The notes beneath the pieces are model-generated. The model worked only from the letters and a program-made list of their open reading frames with translations. It made no database searches and was not told the DNA's origin. Positions 1 through 12,500 of a DNA stretch of 64,000 bases are shown here, in pieces (within the stretch, counting starts at the first letter, position 1; each line of letters begins with the position of its first letter). The translations under genes and the position numbers were made by a program. This DNA is from Ampelocalamus luodianensis (taxonomy: Eukaryota; Streptophyta; Magnoliopsida; Poales; Poaceae): positions 51,830,916-51,894,915 of the forward strand of contig CM070629.1 of the NCBI GenBank assembly GCA_036346255.1, given 5' to 3'.

Positions 1-189
1 CTAAGCATGAACCACCACTTCCTGTGCTCCATTGCATGTGGTCCCATTTGTAGTGATGCTGATATCCTCCGGCATGAATGATATGTTGCCAACTAGATAA
101 CTATATAGTACAATTACCACACACATAATTTCTATGCCTAAAACCAAACCAACAAAAGAAATGCTTGTGAGGAGGGTGGCGATGAGCAA
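1..189 (-). CDS. Small hypothetical membrane-protein ORF
   Basis: A 62-codon minus-strand frame from an ATG near 189 to a stop at the window edge. Residues about 3-35 are strongly hydrophobic and could form one or two membrane segments; the rest has possible N-glycosylation sequons (NGT) and two cysteines. I do not recognise a family. No splice or promoter signal supports it, and it could equally be chance or part of an exon of a divergent neighbour. No other evidence of function. Confidence 0.2.
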   Translation of the reverse strand: MLIATLLTSISFVGLVLGIEIMCVVIVLYSYLVGNISFMPEDISITTNGTTCNGAQEVVVHA

Positions 190-283
190 GTGAAAAGTAA
201 TTAAATTATGAATAATTTGCCATGTGTTAACATGTTAGCATCGACCTTGTTTCTCCATCTATTTTGATGGAAACTGGAAAGTA

Positions 284-571
284 ATAAAAATCTACATATA
301 CTGCAACTTTGTGTATAGAGGATGCATTGAAATATTAATTGAATATCGGGTTCCAGATTTTGTCAAAACATGCATGTCGTGTTAATCCTTTGTCCTATTT
401 ACAGGTGCCAGTTCCTCTGCTAAAGGAATAAAAATCTACATATACTGCAACTTTGTGTATAGAGGATGCATTGAAATATTAATTGAATATCGGGTTCCAG
501 ATTTTGTCAAAACATGCATGTCGTGTTAATCCTTTGTCCTATTTACAGGTGCCAGTTCCTCTGCTAAAGGA
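284..571 (+). repeat. 144-bp tandem duplication across an intron-exon junction
   Basis: Copy 1 is about 284-427 and copy 2 about 428-571; the two are nearly identical. Each carries the end of intron 1, the acceptor (tatttacag) and the first 23 bases of exon 2. Only copy 2 runs on into the rest of exon 2. Use of the upstream acceptor would read into an early stop (VPVPLLKE then a stop codon). The near identity suggests a recent event. Confidence 0.85.
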
Positions 572-3500
572 AAAAATTGCTACTGTAACTGGAATATTGT
601 CTGAACAACAACGCCTTATTTGTCGTGGGAGAGTCCTAAAGGATGATGAGCTCCTCTCTTCATATCGTATCCTCATCTACTTTCAGCTGACATTCTTTTT
701 TTTTTTGTTGCAAAATTTGTTTACTCCATCTATAAAGATCATATCCTACAGATTTGATCAGTAGATGTCATCCAGCACACAATATTTTAACAAGATCAGA
801 TAAATATTGTGTATTATTCTGAATTGTTTAACTGTTTAAGTGTTGAGATTCCATCTGTTTTTACCATTTTTGCTAGAAAACTTGCTTTATTTTTTATTCC
901 ATGTTGAGTTTTCATAATCATAATTTAAAGGCAAAGCATAATATATTTACAAAGGATGATGGTCAGATTGTTGGGAATTTATGATGCTCCATTGGAGATA
1001 GTATTTTATATTTTAAAATGAGTTGTGTTTTATGTTGTAGCAATTTATTTCCCTTTTCTGTGAATGGTATGTTCTCCATTGATGGTTTATTGGTGTTTTT
1101 ATTCTTTGCTTCTATACCATTATAGGCAAAGGCTTAAAGATTTCCAATTACTACAAAGACTTTTCTCATGTCTTCATTCCTCTCAGGTGAAGTTGCTAAA
1201 ACCTAACTAAAGGCTTCATTGGATCATGTCAGCAAGTAGCATCTGTTTTATGTATTTGGTGTGTTCTTAGCTTCACCTTGTAAATGCAACTCCTTAACAG
1301 TAGTTTTTAGATGTTGAAGATGGCCATACATTGCATCTTGTTGTCAGACCAGTCCAGTCAGCTACATCAGGAAATGCAGGAAATGAAGGTTTGTAAACTC
1401 ATTAAATTGTACAATTCGTATCTAAGTTTTTTTATTGATTAGCTGAAAAATGATCAAAACTCAAGAGAGAACATTATTTTGTATTTCTGCATATTTGTAG
1501 TTGAATTTTAGTAGTTTCTTATGCTGTTGTTTCTTCTTTGGTTTCAAGTTCTTGAATAGTTTCCAATGTAAGCAAAATCCTCAATATTTGCAGAAGTAAT
1601 GTTCCTATCATAAGTAATGTTTGTGCTATATGTTGAATCTGTTGCATTATGTTTTTATCATGTTGTCAATGTCATTAGGTTTCGTCTCGACATTCTTTAT
1701 TTAGCATTCTATAATGCTGTTGTAGTGGAGTAGGTGCTGTGTTTGTGGTGACTGTCAGTGTCATGGCATGTACATCCAGTTCTGGTATTTTAGTGGCATA
1801 CTACGGCCAGCATATCATGTAGTGTGTGCATCATCCCCTTCTGTAGAAAGCATAGCATTTAGTTTGTGGTGCCTGCTTTTGTTGAGACACATTTTAGGTT
1901 TCTATGTCAGCTATTTGTTTTGTTCTCAACTTTCCAAAGGTTTGCTATTGTGTCTACTCTTTTCTTGCGAGTTGGAACTTGGAACACACATACAAAATTG
2001 CAAAATGTATCATAGCATGTTTATTTGTTGCTTTAGGTTATAGTGGCCTTTATGTTTTTTTGATGTTATCTTAAACCTATGGTCATGTTGCCTTTTGTAT
2101 TTTGGGTCTGTTATACATTTGATGTTTTATTCCATACCATAAACTTCATATTTTTGCAACTATAGTCGAGCATGTTGCGCTCACCATATGGCCGCTATGC
2201 ACTGTCAGCTTGAGAATCATTTCTCCTCTAAAGTCTAAACTTCCGCATGCACTATTTCAATGACTGGTCTCTAATGCTCGTATCTTCTTTAGGCTCATTT
2301 GCTAATTGCTATAGCCTGTCACATGTCTAGACCGAACATTTTATGACACAATAGCATTATGGTTTCATTTTGCATCTTAGAATTCACTTGTCCAAGTTCC
2401 CTTCTGAATACTAACTTCTATTCACTGTAAACTCTCAAAATTTTACAGCTACCACATCAAATTCTGCTCGTCATGGTCCCACAATGGCTCACAGTATTGT
2501 ACTTGAGGCTTTTAATGTGGATCAGGGGAGTGAATTCCCTGGCATTGCCCAGGTGATCCTACGTGCTTTGATATGTTTTATCATTCTGTTTTTGTTGAGA
2601 GAACCTCTATGTTTGACATATGACTGATTTATGTTCAAATCTTTGTATTCTTCTTTTGTTAGCTTCTCCAAGGCCTGTTAGGAATCCCTATCGGTACACA
2701 AGCTTCGGTAATCCAGCATTCTTAAAGTACTTGTTTAGATGGAAAGTAAAGGAACTTATTTGAAAGCAACGTTTTATAATTCTAGGGTGGACTAGCACCT
2801 TCTGATACCAGACCTTCAGAACCTACACAATCATCAATCCCAAATGGTGTCAGGGTTGAACTTGATCAGCATCAGGCTCCTATGCTTTTCCAGTCTGAAG
2901 CGGCACGTGGGTCATCACAACCAAATGTAAATCTTAGACTTTGATCCTTGTCACATGCCCCCCTTGATGGTGAAATATTAGGATATAATGGCACTAACAT
3001 ATTCCTTCTTTTGTAGGTCATCCCTGATTCCTTGACCACTATTTCTCAGTACATTGACTTTTTGAGGGACTCGTTTAGGAGGGAAGGCTTCAATGGAAAT
3101 GGTCTGATTTCGTTTTTGATATGAGTTACATCCATCTGTAGTCTGTGTGAAGATTTACCTCCAGTTCTCTTCTTTTACAGGACAAACCGTGGGTAATGTT
3201 GACCACAGAACTGCAGGAAATACTCATGTTGGTGGTTCTCAAAATCAGGAAAGCGAGCCAGATTCAGCTACCCCACAGTATGGGCTTCCTACCGCAGCAT
3301 TGCTAGCTGAAGCTATGCACTCTACTAGACAACTTGTTCTTGAGCAGGCTGGAGTATTGCTATCTGTAAGTCGCATCTTTTGAAGTCTTCTGGGTATTAA
3401 TTAGCTAATAAGACAGATCTTAGTCTTTAGCTACTTATGAATAGTTAAGCTGTTTTCTGTTCATTCTTGCTGAGTTGAGACTTGAGAAGTTATTTCGATA

Positions 3501-6500
3501 GTCTTTTATTTTGCTCTTGGTCTATTGTATAGTATTGATAGAACAATGCAATGTCGCTTATACTTGATTTTATTTTCAAGTGGAGAACAATGCTAAAATG
3601 GAAGGGTTTTATTTTTGTAATGAATAATCTATTCAGTTACAAAACTGAATGCAGCATCAAAACGTGTTAATTTCTTGTGTGACGTGTGCTATGCTGTGGG
3701 CACTTATATGAATATATGGTAGTCGAATGGTTCCCATGCAAGGTTTATGTATTGGTTTATAGAAGTTTGCTGCATTAATTCACTTTGCTGCTTATGTATT
3801 CTTCTCCTACCCATCTTGTTATTATTGATTTTACATCACTAACATGTGTTTGGAATTTAAAACCGTGTCAATTCAATCCAGCAACTATCAACGCAATTGG
3901 GAGATCTTGTGAATGTAACTGATTCTGCAACACAGAGGAACCTTCAACTTAGATCAACGAGATATGGTGTTCTCCTACAGAATCTTGGTTCATTACTTCT
4001 AGAACTTGGTCGCACCACAATGATGCTACGTATCAATCCTGCGCCTGTAGGTTTTTGTGACAGCTGTGTTTACCTCATTTCAGATTGGAAATGATTTCTT
4101 ATTGTTGCACTGACCTTTTTACTTATTTTCAGTCTGAAGCGGTTGTCAATTCTGGACCAGCTCTTTTTATATCTCCATCTGGGCCAAATCCCCTTATGGT
4201 TCCAGTGAGTTATTTAATATTTTTTAATTTTAGCATTAACAGATATATAACCCCCTTGTCCTATTTGCACATTTGCTAACTCATTTTCATCCAGCCTGCT
4301 CCGTTTTCCCCAGGAACAATGGGTCCGATATTTTCTAGTCTTAGTTCACAGGGCTCTGTTCCACACCCAAGAGATGTTGACATTCATGCCCGTACAAGTG
4401 AGTAATGTTAGTTTCCTCTGTTTCTTCAGTTTTCCTCTTGGAGTGCCATCTACTTGGGAGTTCAGATATTGCATATTTATTCATCCAAAATTATTTAAAA
4501 ATTGCACATGTCCAATCTTAGCTCTGATATGTACTGGAAATCTGTTCAACTTTCTTATCTTAAAATGACAGGTAATGGTGGAAATGCCAGTTGGTAAGAG
4601 TCAAATCAGGGTCAGGGATTGTTTAGACCCAAGTCCTGATCTAGCATACTAAATAAATCCGAACAAGTAGGGTGAGTGTGTCAATTGAAAGTTCGGTTTT
4701 TTACAACCCCTCAGATGGTTTGAAATTGGTGGAAATGCCATTAGGTAAGAGCGGATCTGGGATGGTTTAGATCCCATGTCTTATCTTGCATATTAAATAA
4801 ATCAGGGCAAGCATGGTGGGGGTGTGTCAATTGAAAGTTAGTGAACAATAGATTGGAGAATTTACACCACACTTGTTTTAACTATTAGTGGGGGATAGTT
4901 ATACTAAACTTGGTGCGTCTAGATAACTGCTTGTTTTGAGTGTTGATTTTTCCTGTTGTTACTTTGGTTGATGACAATGGTTAAATGCAGTCTTTTTGGT
5001 TGTTAGGTGGGTCTGTGCCTGTAGCCAGTACTAACACAAGTGAACCAGTTGGGGCACAGCAAGCACAAGAACGTACAGATAGAACTGAAAATGCTTCACA
5101 TGCAAACATTAGTGATGCGTTTGCAGGGGTTACAGGTGGTGCTCCTTTTTCTGTTGAGTCTGGAGTTAGACTGTTGCCACTTAGAACAGTGGTTGCTGTG
5201 CCTGCTGGCATCAGTCGTGCTCCATCAAGTTCTTCTAGTGGAGGAGTTGGTGTTATCTATCCACTGCTCACCAGAATTCAACAAAGAGCGAACGCTAATG
5301 GTAGTGATGCACGAAATGGTCAATCTCCAAATGAACCTGTTCGTAGTGGCACCCATGTTAATCAGCAACCAAATCCTCAGTCATCTCAAGCTTGTGAAGC
5401 AGGTGAATGAGTTTTCCTCACTTCATCTGTATTGTTTTCCTCCTTGTTTAAGTGTTTTGCATTTGTTCATTAAACTGAAGAGTTCCTATAATCGTAGTAG
5501 GGGGTGCAATCGGGTTGTATAGCTAATGACTGATCTGACACCGAGTCTGTTCAGATTTGTCAATTGATCCTGCTATTAGTTTTTGTTGGATGCAAATTCA
5601 GATTTGGGTGAGAGGTGTCCATTGGATCCGAATAAAATTGTACTAAGAAATCATATATCCAGGCATACGGGAATCAGATATCCAACCTTGGGGGCACAAC
5701 TGCTTGTTGGTGCTATGCTGCCACCACTGATGCTGCTCGTTGTTGTCCTCGCTGTGCCTTCCACCGATGTTGGTGGTGAGTGGCAGCACACAGCCAAGGG
5801 GGCAGCGTTCTCATCCCATCACCAGCAAGGGTGGCTCTGGCTCACAAGTGACGGAGAGAGATGAGCCAAGGGGTAGAGAGAATGCACAATATATTCGATT
5901 GATGGAGAACAAGTGGCGGCGCAGGAAGCCTAGGATACCTTCCCACACTTGATGTTGTGGGTGGGCTGGTTAGCCTGTTAGCTGGGCCGGGCCAACAAAT
6001 TGATTTCCCTGTTCTCTTTCTTCATTTTTATGTTCGGTTTGCTTTTTGCTAATTGGTGTTTTTACATGTGTTGAATGGGAACGTATTGTGTGCAATCTAG
6101 CTTGGGGTGCAATCACGGTGCACTCCAACTAAAAAAAAGTCACGAAAAATTCCAAGAAAAACTTCTAAACATACTTTTGTTACATATGTATATTAGCTTA
6201 GGGTGTTCTTTGCATATTGCCATTGTACATATTATATTGGCCTTTTGGCCCAATGGAATAGATGATGAGTTCATTCCAAACATGGTATCAGAGCAAGGCT
6301 CTCAAACCCTAGCCCAATCCACTATTCACTGCCGCCCTAAGGTCGCTGCCGTCGTCCTCCTCCGCCGCCACCTCCTTCTGCATCTCTTGCTCAGTTTTCC
6401 CGAGTCATCTCTGTTTTTCCCCCACTGTCCTCTGTTTCTCTGCATCTTTCCCGCGCTGCTGCCGGCCCGAATCCGTCGTCGCCGGCTCGTATCCAACGCT

Positions 6501-9500
6501 AGTGTGCCCCCTAGGGCCTCGGATCTGACGTTGCTGCCCCAAATCCACATCAACACTCGCCTCCTCTGGCTGCTGCCCCTCGAGTCGTCGGCCCTTGGCC
6601 GTTGCTAACACTCGACGCCCCTCTGGCCGCCGCAGTCGAGTCCCTGAGCCTTCCCGACGCCCGCCCCTAGCGCCCCTTGCGCATCTTCCTCTGCCGGGCG
6701 CGGCGCGCCGAGCCTCTTGGCGCGCCCACCTTCCTTCCTCTCACGCGCGCGCGTGTGCTCGAGTAAGCGATCGATGCGGGATGGTCTCTCTGACCTCGTC
6801 TTGCTCGTCGAAGCAAGGGCAAGCAGCATTTGGCAGAGATCCCGCGGACGGTGCGACAGAGGTCCTTATTCACTCCGAACTTGTAGATCTCGCTGCCCCT
6901 ATCTTGGGCAGCCGCCGCCGCACCTGCCTCGGGCCGCTGCCTTGGTCTCGGGCCACCGCCATCGCTCCTGCCTCAGGTCGTCGTCGCCTCGGGCCATTGC
7001 CACCCTGGCCTCGGGATGTTGTCGCCGCTCGCCGCCGCCGCGCCGCCGCCGCCGCTCGCCATTGCCGCCGCCTCTGCCTCGGGCACACGCCGCCGTCGCC
7101 GCCGCCTCGGGGCCGCCGCCGCTCCTACCTTGGGACGCCACCGCCACCCTAGTCTCGGGCCGCCGTCGCCGCTGCTGCCGCCGCCGCTGCCTCGGGACAC
7201 CACCGCCGACCTGGCCTTGGGTCACTGCCGCCTTGGGCTGCCGCCGTCCCTGCATCGGGTTTTGCTCGTCTGGCTCTTGCTTCTCAGCAGTTCTCGCCTC
7301 CGCTACCTCCTTTGTTCGGTATCTTGTCTTCGTGGATATTGGACTTTGGTGCTTTTCACATGACACCAGATTCTATCGCCTCACTTCTATGAGTCCCACA
7401 AATTTTCCTTCTATTGTTCAGACTGCCGATGGTACCTTTCTTCCTGTTGCGGGCCGAGGCATCCTTTCCACTTCTTTTCATGTTCCTGTTGTCTCTTATG
7501 TTCCCTAGTTTACTATGCAGCTTATGTCGGCCGGTCAGATCACTGATCACGACTGTCGTGTTATTCTTGAGTCCAACTCTTATCGTGTCCAAGACCGTCG
7601 CACGGGAACTCTGCTTGGTGCTGGCCCTTGGCACCGTGATTCGCAGCGTCTTTGGGAGCTCGACTGGTTGCACCTTCCTTCCGCTGTCTCCATACACCTG
7701 CCTCTGTTTTTGCTGCTTCCTCTACTGCTTCCTTTGCTTAGTGGCACCATCGTTTGGGTCATCTCTGTGGATCGCGACTATTGTCTCTAATAGGTTGTGT
7801 TCTTCTTGGGTCTGTTTTTGGTGACCTCTTTACCTTGTATGGGTTGCAAACTTGGCAAGCAGCTACAACTCCCCTATCTCTCTAGTGATTCTGTCTCGGC
7901 TCGTCCTTTTGATCTTGTTCACTCCGATGTTTGGGGTCTGGCTCTCTTTGTTTCGAAAGGGGGTCATCGATACTATGTGATATTTATTGATGATTATTCT
8001 CGTTATACTTGGATCTACTTCATGTTCTCTCGCAGTCTGCTTCTCTCTATTTACCAGAGTTTTGCTACCATGGTTTGGACTCAGATTGATTTGGCCATTC
8101 GTGTTTTTGTGCTGATTCTACTAGCGAGTACCTATCTGCTGTTTTGCATTGCTTTCTCGCTGAGCAAGGTACTCTTTCCCAGTACTTTTGTCCTGGTGCT
8201 CAAGCTCATAATGGTGCTCATGCTTATAATGGTGTCTCTAAGCGTAAGTATCGTCATTTGCTTGAGACAACTTGCGCTCTCGTTCTTGTCTCTTCTGTTC
8301 CACCTCACTTTTGGGCTGAGGCTGTCTCCACTGCTGCTTTCCTCATCAACATGCAACCTTCCACTGCTTTTCAGGGTTCTACTCTCGTTGAACGTCTCTA
8401 GGGTCGGGCTCCTGAGTACAGTCACCTTCGCTGTTTCGGCTGTGTATACTTTGTCTTTCTTCCACCTTGTGAGCGCACTAAGTTGACTGCTCAATTAGTT
8501 GAGTGTGTTTTTCATGGCTACAGTCTTGAGTATAAGGGTTTTCATTGCTACGACCCTGTTGCTCGCCGGAAGAGGATCTCTCGGGACGTCACCTTCGATG
8601 AGTCCCGGCCTTACTACCCTTGTCTCTATTGTCAGCTCAGATTCTCTTGTTGTGTCGATCTCCTTTCTGACTTTTCCTGATACTCAGCTTTCCATTTCTG
8701 TTTCGCTTTCGCCTCCACCTTCTCCGCTCCCCCTCCATCGCTTCCCTCTCCTCTGGCTCCACCTGTTCCATCTCCTCCGGAGTTTCCTTCTAGCTTTTTT
8801 GTTGAGGTTCGACCTTTTCCCCTACACTACTCTTGTAGTCCTCGGTCTACTCCTCCAGTTGAGCCTCCGTCTTTGCTGGGCTATGTTCCCAATTCTTCTT
8901 CTCCGTCCTTGTTGGGTCCTGCTCCACCTTCTCCTCCCAAATACGATCTTCGTGATCGTTGCACTGTTGGACTTAATCTTGACAACTTCATGCAGTAGTG
9001 GATGTTTGGCATGCATTTAGTTGTATGTGTCTAGAAAGTGCATGTGCATGAGTCATGTAGTAGTGCGGCTGATGTTCTTAGTCTGCATGTAGCTGCATAT
9101 ACTTAGTCATCGCAGATAGTAGGAGCATGCATTGAGTGCATGCAGAAGTGGCGCACAACTAGTTGCTCAGCATGCGAAGGGGATCAGTTTGTTAGTGCTT
9201 GACCAAGTGTGGTTAGTGGCATGCATGTAGGAAGCAGTCAAGGCACGCAAAGTGTGCGTGAGTTAGTGGCTAGCGAAGGTCAAGAAGCGGTCCAAGTTCA
9301 GTTAGTGGACTGAGTTGCGTTGAGTTTATATTAGCTATCCTGTATGAGTCTTAGTAGTTCAATTGGGAGGAGATATACAGAAGAAAATTGCCCCAACTGT
9401 GTTTGTTTTCTCTGTTGCCTGCCGGTGTTCTCGTGTGAGTTCATGTGTGACTCGCGATGAGTGAGTTCTCTCCGGGCTAATCCTATCATGCACTGTCTGG

Positions 9501-12500
9501 CCTCCTGAGCGCTACGGCTTCGCAGCCGTTGCTCTTTTTGAGCCTATGACCTATCGTGAGGTTGCTGTTCACCCTGAGTGGCAGCTTGCGATGTCTGAGG
9601 AGATTGCTGCTTTGGAGCGTACTAGCACTTGGGATCTTGTGTCCTTACCTGCGTGTCACTCCTATCACGTGCAAGTAGGTGTATAAGATCAAGACTCGCT
9701 CGGATGATTCTCCTGAGTGCTACAAGGCTCGTTTTGTGGCACATGGTTTTCAGTAGGAGCATGGTTGTGACTACGATGAGACCTTCACTCTTGTCGCTCA
9801 CATGACTATTGTTCGTACTCCTTGCTGTGGCCTCTGTTCGACAATGGCCCATTTCTCAGCTGGACATCAAGAATGCCTTTTTCAATGGCGAGCTGCGTGA
9901 GGAGGTTTACATGCAACCACCCTCTGGGTATTCTGTCCCTGATGGTATGGTTTGTCGCCTTTGTCGCTCTATGGGCTCAAACAAGCTCCTCGTGCTTGAT
10001 TTGACCACTTCTCCTCTGTTGTCATTGTTGCCGGCTTCTCCGGCAGTGATCACGACCTTGCCCTCCTTGTTCACACCTCTCCTCGGAGTCGGACGCTCCT
10101 TCGTCTATATGTGAATGATATGATCATTACTGGAGATGACTCTCAGTATATTGCCTTTGTGAAGGAGCGTTTCAGTGAGCAGTTCTTGATGTCTGATTTG
10201 GGTTCACTTCGTTACTTACTTAGGATTGAGATCACTTCTACGCCTGAGGGCTACTACCTCTCTCCCAGGAGAAGTATATTTAGGATATCCTTGCTCGCGT
10301 TTGTCTCACTGATCAACGCATGGTGGATACTCCTATAGAGCTTGGTGTTCACCTTCGGCCTACTGATGATGAGCCTCGTCTATCTTGGGATCACTCGACC
10401 TGATATTTCTCACTCAGTTCACATCCTGAGTCAGTTCGTCTCTACTCCCATTCAGCTCCACTACAGTCACCTTCTTTGTATTCCGCGATATCTTCTTGGG
10501 ACCATCAGTCGTCGCCTTTTCTTTCCTTGCTCTAGTTCTCTGCAGCTTCAGGCATACTCTGATGCGACTTAGGCTGGCGATCATTCTGATCATCGGTCTC
10601 TTTTTGCTTATTGTGTTTTCCTTGGTTCTTCTCTGATTGCCTGGAAGATCAAGAAGCAGATTGCTGTTTCCTGTTTGAGTGCTGAGGCTGAGTTGAGAGT
10701 CATGGCATCGTTGACAACTGAGATCACCTAGCCATATGCTTCGTACATGAGATCACATATGCAAGATCAAGTTATTGCTCTTCAGTATGTGCCTCGGAGC
10801 TTTAGTTAGCAGATTTCTTTACCAAGACACAAACTAGAGCTTAGCACAGTTTCTACCTCTTCAAACTCAATGTTGTTGATCCACCGTGAGTTTGAGAGGG
10901 GTGTTACATATGTATATTAACTTAGGGTGTTCTTTGCATATTGCCATTGTACATGTTATATTGGCCTTTTGGTCCATTGGAATAGATGATGAGTTCATTC
11001 CAAACAACTTTAACTATGTATAAAATTTGAAGTTCAAATTCATTATATGTTAACAGTAACAAAAAAAAAATGACAAATGTTAAGAGTTTAAATTTGTCGG
11101 AATTTTCTCTTTTTTGTTGATCATAACATAGAATGAATTTGAACCATGAAATACATCTAGAATTTTTATTTTCGAAATTTTTCGTGACTTTTTTTAGTTG
11201 GAGTGCACCGTGATTGCACCCCAAGCTAGATTGCACACAATACATTCCCGTGTTGAATACTTACACATTACAGGTGTGTTATTACTTTTAAAATATCCAT
11301 GTTAGCAACTCAAGTTCTTATTATATTATCTGTGTATATAGGCTATGTGTCACTGATATTGTGTGCGCAAAATTATTAAACATACTTTTGTTGCACTTGT
11401 GCGTATTATCCAACAACATATTTGAACCATATCCGTATCCGTATCCAGCAATAGTCTTATCCGACTCTGAATGCGAGAAAATAACATGGGATAAGACTAT
11501 ATCCGACCGTATTCTATCCTGATCGTACCCCTAGTTTTTACCTGAGTTAGCACTGCCTGTTGTGACCCATAATTTGTTTTCTAGATGGTTGCCTCAATGA
11601 ATGCTGCATGCCATTGTTTGCTGATTCTTCATTCTTTGGTGTATGGTTCTTCTGGTTCACATGCTGATATCTTCTAAAAGAAATATAAGGCTTTGTTCTC
11701 TAATGCGTTTTGTATCATCAATGGATTTTGCTACTTATAGGTAATCTGGGATCTCCACTTGAAGTCAATGTGGGAAACAGCTCTCTGACCTCCCCTGGGC
11801 AGCATAATAGACAGGGTCCTTTTTCTCAGCTGATGGACAGTCTCCAGTGGATTGGATCACTATTTTCTGGAGAAAATGCCCGAGCAAATGGCACAAGTCA
11901 GCATGCACCAACGGCTTCTGCTGGGCAGGTAGATGCTAGAAATCATGGAACACCAGAAGTGTCAGGGGTCAGCAATGAGGGGCTACGCTTTGCTAATTTG
12001 GTCCAGCAAATTATGCCATTTATCACCCAAGTTGAAACACAGCATCAAAGTACCCCAGCAGACAGTAGTAGTACTCCTTCACAGGCAAGTGCAATTTCTA
12101 CTTATTATGGCTGTTAATGCAGTTAGCCTCTTGATGGACTGTAACATCAGTGCTGGATGCAGGTTGTGTCTGAGAGCTCAAACAGTGCAAGGGATGGCCC
12201 AAGTGATTCTAGGAGTTCATATCAACATAACCGTGACCCAGTTGACGGGCCTAATTCTAAAAGGCAAAGGTATGGCGCTATCACTTGCGGATGTTGAGTT
12301 TCTTGTCTTATGACAACTCTGGATGCTTTCTTGGATCGATTTGTTTGATCTTGGACTTGATGATTTATGGTTTCTTTTTCCTTAAATGACCTTTAATATC
12401 TTGATTCTTTAATGGTCAAGTAGCTAACACATGCACAAAAAATTGCACGACAATATCACAATAAGAATACCATGGCAGTTTCCCTGAAGGTATCCTGGAA

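Larger units (their letters stand above)
6178..11006 (+). mobile_element. Complete but defective Copia retrotransposon with 105-bp LTRs
   Basis: LTRs 6178-6282 and 10902-11006, both starting TGTTACATATG and ending CCAAACA. Target duplication acttt at 6173-6177 and 11007-11011. A primer site tggtatcagagc follows the 5' LTR at once and a purine tract precedes the 3' LTR. The order protease, integrase, RT, RNase H between them defines Copia. All frames are broken by stops and shifts. It lies inside the MITE and so is the younger insertion. Confidence 0.92.
6077..11249. mobile_element. Mutator-type MITE, split by a Copia insertion
   Basis: Left terminal inverted repeat starts gggaacgtattgtgtgcaat at 6077; the right repeat ends at 11249 as its reverse complement (attgcacacaatacattccc). 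The repeats match over roughly 75 bp with few differences. Both ends are flanked by gtgttgaat (6068-6076 and 11250-11258); a 9-bp duplication is the hallmark of Mutator-like elements. Without the Copia insertion the element is about 334 bp and non-coding. It sits in intron 12 of the BAG6-like gene. Confidence 0.88.

Noticed and set aside
483..548. Possible exon 1 coding (frame reading NIGFQILSKHACRVNP) just before the ubiquitin-like exon
   Set aside because: It loosely resembles the first ubiquitin strand, but it lies directly upstream of a strong acceptor with no donor between, starts within a duplicated intron end, and aligns poorly. Treated as intron.
6326..7508. Many overlapping long ORFs on both strands
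   Set aside because: They arise from CCG-rich repeat composition; no domain in any frame.
5500..11540. A further outer element: tagggggtgcaatcggg near 5500 mirrored by taggggtacgatcagg (reverse) near 11530
   Set aside because: The ends resemble hAT termini, but the 8-bp flanks do not match and similarity fades after about 20 bp.
12270..12297. Alternative end of the BAG6-like protein by reading through exon 14 to a TGA at 12295
   Set aside because: A good donor (aag|gtatgg) and a downstream acceptor give the better C-terminus KRQRTRD; read-through is kept only as an alternative isoform.
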